64,000 nt of DNA from Archegozetes longisetosus (taxonomy: Eukaryota; Arthropoda; Arachnida; Sarcoptiformes; Trhypochthoniidae). The stretch lies in assembly GCA_018873245.2 (NCBI GenBank), contig JAEMBT020000002.1, positions 2,270,001 through 2,334,000 on the forward strand, given 5' to 3'. How positions within the stretch are numbered: position 1 is the first letter of the stretch; every line of letters begins with the position of its first letter. Below the pieces are notes generated by a model. It made no database searches. It was given only the letters and a program-made list of their open reading frames with translations, and was not told the DNA's origin. Positions 59,864-64,000 of the stretch are shown one piece after another. Position numbers and translations under genes: made by a program.

Positions 59864-62800
59864 TCAAGACTTCACAATATTCTCAATTAAATCAGACACA
59901 ATTCTCTTATCCTCACTGTTACGAATTCTTTCACCAATAGATCTCATCCGTTCAGCCAGATATTCATCGGTAACCAATTTGTCAACAGCATTGAGTAGCT
60001 CATTCTCAGTGCAGTGAAATGGATGTAGTCTTAATCCCAGCCCAGTTTCTTGTATTCTCTGCGCGTTATCTATTTGATCACCAAATAGAGGCAATACCAG
60101 CATTGGTTTGCCGAAGAAAAATGTTTCGGTGACCGTATTGTTGCCACCATGAGTAATAACCAGATCAACCAAGGGCAAAACAGCAGTTTGTGGTACAAAC
60201 CGTTGTCCAAACATGTTGTCGGGTAACTCATATTGCTCATGTGACGGACCTTTGACTACAATAAATCTATGTTCAGACTTGCCCAATATTTCAGTCAATC
60301 GTTTCATCAATGGCACGATTGCGCAGCCGAACGAACCCATTGATAGAAAAACTAGTTTTCCTGATCTTGAACTCAAATTTTCAGGTAACTGAAATTTGTC
60401 GTCAGTCGTACGAACAAAGTTCTCGACTCGTTTCCAATTTGATTTCATTGATTGTAGTTCTTCATAATCAAGTTCTTTTGGATACATATAAATGTTGAGA
60501 TGAGGCGATTCGGGATGAAGCCTATACGGAGCTAGTTTAGGAGCACCTCTCAGTACACAAAATTCATTTATTTCGTTGCAAAAGTCTTCGAATAAAGCAT
60601 TCCATTGGTTTTTGAACTTTTTCCATTCAACTCGATCACCATTTATGGGTAAACCTTATATAAAAATAATAAATAGATAAAAAAATAGTATGTTTCAATT
60701 ATCAAAATATTAGGGGTTTGCTTATGTAATGCGGTTTTTGTTAGTAAAATTGCACCGGTCGCCCGGATTGAGGGTTGTCTTCGACACTGAAGTCATTGTT
60801 TCAGAAGCGCGAAAACCATTGCTGACACTGACTCACACTCAGAGCTCGGCGACCATATGTGTCCCGAATGTGTTGTGCGGCTTCGGCAGCATTTGATCCC
60901 CGATCAAATTCATACAACAAACAATGTCTTATGTGAGTCTTAGTCGGAAACTCTTCAGCCATTTTGGACACAATTTATTTAAAGATTATTTGTCAATAAT
61001 TTGAGTTTAGATATCACTCTTTTGGATGACTTTCCAAAAACATTTGTAAACAATCTATTACCGATTCAAAATTGACCTCAAACATAACGCTAAAAAACCA
61101 CATTACATAAGCAAAACCCTAATATAAAGTATTACACTTTTATTTGGTATTGAGCGAAGTTACTTGGCGTGTAAGTATTCATTTAATACAAACTGTTTTT
61201 CTAAAGTTTTACTATTGTCTAAAGCTCAAGTTTCTATTTAAAGTGCTCAATTATCATATCTTATTTGAGTTGCATGGCAGACCAAACCACAGGTCAAGTA
61301 TCAAAAAAGCAATGTGTATATTTTACTGATATTAAGCTAACCTTAATAGATATAAAATGACGAGAAAAGCATTTATTAATAGCACACAATGAATTAAAGG
61401 GTGTCCGGTAAGTAATTAGACTGAGTTTGAAGATCAATAACTTTTGAACTACTAAACATTTTTTAATGAAATTTTTTAAGGTTGAAATACATTTATAATC
61501 AAATTTACTTATGCTTTTTAAATGGTTCGAAAGGCCCTTTATCACCGATTTGTTTGAGTTTCTTTCGAATACTAGTCATAAGAGTGTGTGCACTTTGTTG
61601 TGCTATCTTTTGAGATATATTTCTCCAAATAGTTTTGAAGCCTATATTCCGGGAAATAATTTTTACCATTTCGTTGATAAAGATAAAATTGCTGATAAAA
61701 TACGTTTTAAACCCAAAGAGAGGTTTTCGAAGAAGTTTCTGGTCTGGCAGGCCATTGATGATTGCGGTCATGTTTCAGAACCATACATAAAGATCGGTTC
61801 AATGATGGCTGAAGAGTATAGAACTCAACGTTTAGAAAAAGACTTAAACCATTTATCGATAAATATCATAAACATAAAGATATATTGTTTTGGCCCGATT
61901 TGGCCACTATTCACTATCAGAAAGATGTCCAGCATTGGATGCAAAACAATAATTTGACTTTTGTTACGAAAATTAACAACGCGCCGAACGTACCTCAAGC
62001 CAGACCTATCGAAAGATTTTGGGCGTTTTGCAAGACTGAGTACAGGAAACGATCCAAACCACCGAAAAGTCTTAATGGCTTCAAAACTATTTGGAGAAAT
62101 AAATCTCAAAAGATAGCACAACAAAGTGCACACACTCTTATGACTAGTATTCGAAAGAAACTCAAACAAATCGGTGATAAAGGGCCTTTCGAACCATTTA
62201 AAAAGCATAAGTAAATTTGATTATAAATGTATTTCAACCTTAAAAAATTTCATTAAAAAATGATTAGTAGTTCAAAAGTTATTGATCTTCAAACTCAGTC
62301 CAGTTACTTACCGGACATCCTTTAATAACAATTATTTACTTCACATTTTATGTCGTTTTGCAAACACTATTGAAATGAACTTGGCTTCTGATTAATTTTT
62401 TAATGAAAAGTGATTACTGCATAAAATATGCAACGATTATCCTGAGTCAGAATTTTTAAAAGCTGCAAATTTTTGCAGACTCAAAATTATAATCAAACTC
62501 TAGATATTTTATATAACTTATTGTACTGATGGTTCTTGCAAGTTAGAGTTATGCGGATCCGGTTACTATGGGGCAACAGGTTACTTGGTTACTGTTACTG
62601 TCAAAGTAGTCGGTTATTCGATTATTTTTTCGGTCAATCTGTAGAAAATTGATTTGTTAAGACTAAAAATGGTGAAATAATTAATTATAGAATAGTATAA
62701 TTAAGTATCATTTGAGGACTATAGATTATAAACAATGTATGATATTTTCGAGAAAAGAACTTCTCTAGTCTCGGAAAAATTTGATTATGAGACTTGACAA

Positions 62801-64000
62801 TTCTCGGATTCCATATAATATGGGGGAAAATTTTATTTCCAAGTGTTTACTTGCACTTAAATTCGGTAAAATACATAAAATTGGGATAACCACTCAACAA
62901 TTAAAAGCTTTTAATTTAATATCAAATTTATCTAACAAATCTACTTTGATTAAAAATTGTCTCTTTTACAAATCAATTTTTTGATAAAGGATTTTTTAAA
63001 GGATTTATAGACCTTTAAACATAGAATTATTTATCAAATATTTATTTCCTAATCTTGTTACATAATATTTTCTTCGGTCAATATTAAAACAAAAAGATTG
63101 GGATTAAATCAATAAAAAATATTTTTTTTAGACTCAAGAAGTCATACCATGTTCTAATTGTAACAGAATTTTTAGTATTGTTTTTAATTATAGTAACTTA
63201 TAGTGACATGCAATTATTAATTTTAAAAATAAAAATCATTTATTATAAACGAAAAATGCTTGTTTATGACATAGTATTTGATATCGATTAATCGTTAAAA
63301 CAAAAAGTGAACCGATAAAAATTGGGAAAAATTTTAAGGGTAGCTGAGAAAGTAACCATTTTCAAAGACGACTAATCAGTAACCAGTTATTTTGCTAAGT
63401 AACAAGTAACCGATTACTAGTAAGTGGATTCGTACAACTCTATTGCAAATTTTTCAAGACCATTAATCAAGAATAAAACTTCAATTATTTAAGAATAGAT
63501 ACGAAAATTGACTCATACCAGACCAAGCAGGAGGTATTCGGTCATCATTCAATGCAAGATGAGGTGCAGCCGAAAATAACCAAACCCATGGAATACCAGA
63601 ATTTGTGAGAATAGGTGAGCAAACGTAGCCATCATTTACTATGACATCAGGTCTTACCCTATCAATTATCTCTTTATATTGATGTTCACGTTCTCTAACA
63701 TCGGTAAACATTTTTTTAGCAGCATTCAAGAAATAATCTTCGGCAACTCCTATAGGATCGAGTTTGAAGTCTTCTGCATGTTGTTTGATAAATATCGGCC
63801 AAAACTCGTCATTAGAATCAGTTCCATCTAATGGTAAGCCATGTATCTCTTCCTCAAATCCAAATGGAATTAAGCGGCCCTTGAAGGCTATATCGATAGC
63901 GAATACTATTCTGTGTCCACGATCTCTAAGTTCTTCAGCTAATCCATGGCACGCATTGATGTGTCCTTGACCGTCAAGTGGTGTGAATAGAATTGTCAGC
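59864..64000 (-). CDS. UDP-glycosyltransferase, bacterial/mite type (5' end beyond window)
   Basis: Exon 63519 to the window edge and exon 59864-60654 join in phase through a Gly codon; about 422 residues are visible and only some ten N-terminal ones are missing. The N-terminal half has LFTPLDGQGHINACHGLAEE, the acceptor-binding start of GT1 enzymes. The C-terminal half has LVFLSMGSFG, then FVPQTAVLPLVDLVITHGGN with NTVTETFFFGKPMLVLPLFG and DQIDNAQR, the UDP-sugar-binding signature. The HGGNNTxxE form, with no visible signal peptide or C-terminal membrane anchor, is like bacterial macrolide-type and mite UGTs rather than the anchored insect/vertebrate ER enzymes. Role inferred: cytosolic glucosylation of small lipophilic compounds such as plant toxins or acaricides. 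The 2.9-kb intron holds two transposon derivatives. Confidence 0.9.
60713..61119 (-). mobile_element. Mini-mariner, copy 2, in UGT intron
   Basis: TA-flanked 407-bp sister of 33882-34289 with the same internal deletion and TIR (GGTTTGCTTATGTAATGCGG). The short frame for the HTH domain (ATG 60962) is broken by a TGA in place of Trp in the RWFSRFW segment. Similarity between the two copies is high. Confidence 0.87.
61397..62322 (+). mobile_element. Palindromic Tc1/mariner-type element in UGT intron
   Basis: TA-flanked, outer end AAGGGTGTCCGGTAAGTAAT. Left arm 61397-61642 and right arm 62077-62322 (246 bases each) are near-identical inverted copies, and both contain the transposase C-terminus (RKKLKQIGDKGPFEPFKKHK, read plus on the right and minus on the left). 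The unique middle encodes the central transposase: KFLVWQAIDDCGH, FWPDLATIHYQKD (second Asp) and PQARPIERFWAF (Glu), with 37 residues between Asp and Glu by my count. The N-terminal domain and first Asp are absent and there is a frame change near 61890. It was apparently formed when the 3' end replaced the 5' end in inverted orientation. Confidence 0.88.

Noticed and set aside
62781..62984. 67-codon plus-strand frame in the UGT intron
   Set aside because: AT-driven, no family resemblance, and the intron is otherwise transposon debris.

Overview
The window looks like gene-poor, AT-rich nuclear DNA of an arthropod, most likely an acariform mite. That is an inference from gene content: a UDP-glycosyltransferase of the bacterial-like type known from mites (HGGNNT signature, no membrane anchor seen), a multi-exon gustatory-receptor-like gene, a secreted CLCA-type metalloprotease/vWA protein, and several short-exon genes with GT-AG introns. 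There is no bacterial operon structure, and I found no rRNA, tRNA or CRISPR array.

Layout. 1-4.4 kb: two tandem minus-strand paralogous genes for secreted proteins with the same three-exon plan and a shared promoter block. 7-9.4 kb: fold-back repeats, one a palindromic mariner derivative. 9.6-14 kb: a gustatory-receptor-like gene (minus) with a mariner remnant in its second intron. 14.5-16.3 kb: two short TIR elements. 17.4-18.2 kb: a single-exon membrane-anchored protein with LRAT-like His/NC motifs. 20.8-31.4 kb: a transposon cluster with a Tc1 relic, a 2.9-kb Tigger/pogo element interrupted by a Tc1-like element, a 1.3-kb near-perfect palindrome, a second fold-back element, and an intron-containing Tc1/mariner element with a solo LTR inside its terminal repeat. 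32.6-33 kb: a secreted eight-cysteine peptide gene. 34.3-40.3 kb: nearly empty. 40.3-46.8 kb: CLCA gene. 47.3-48.7 kb: Merlin element with a perfect 8-bp target duplication. 50-59 kb: two decayed cysteine-rich copies, a dispersed repeat, a long ATT microsatellite, a 2.1-kb fold-back structure with a flipped 62-bp core, and a broken non-LTR retrotransposon split by a Tc1 element. 59.9-64 kb: UGT gene, running off the right edge, its intron holding two transposon derivatives.

The host genes form no pathway cluster; secreted or membrane products predominate. The dominant theme is Tc1/mariner-type DNA transposons, several of which (8.9, 26.6 and 61.4 kb, with similar architecture at 27.9 and 51.7 kb) have been turned into long inverted repeats that carry transposase coding sequence or other large blocks in both arms. 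Coordinates of exons are hand-derived from splice signals and reading frames; no alignment or search was run.
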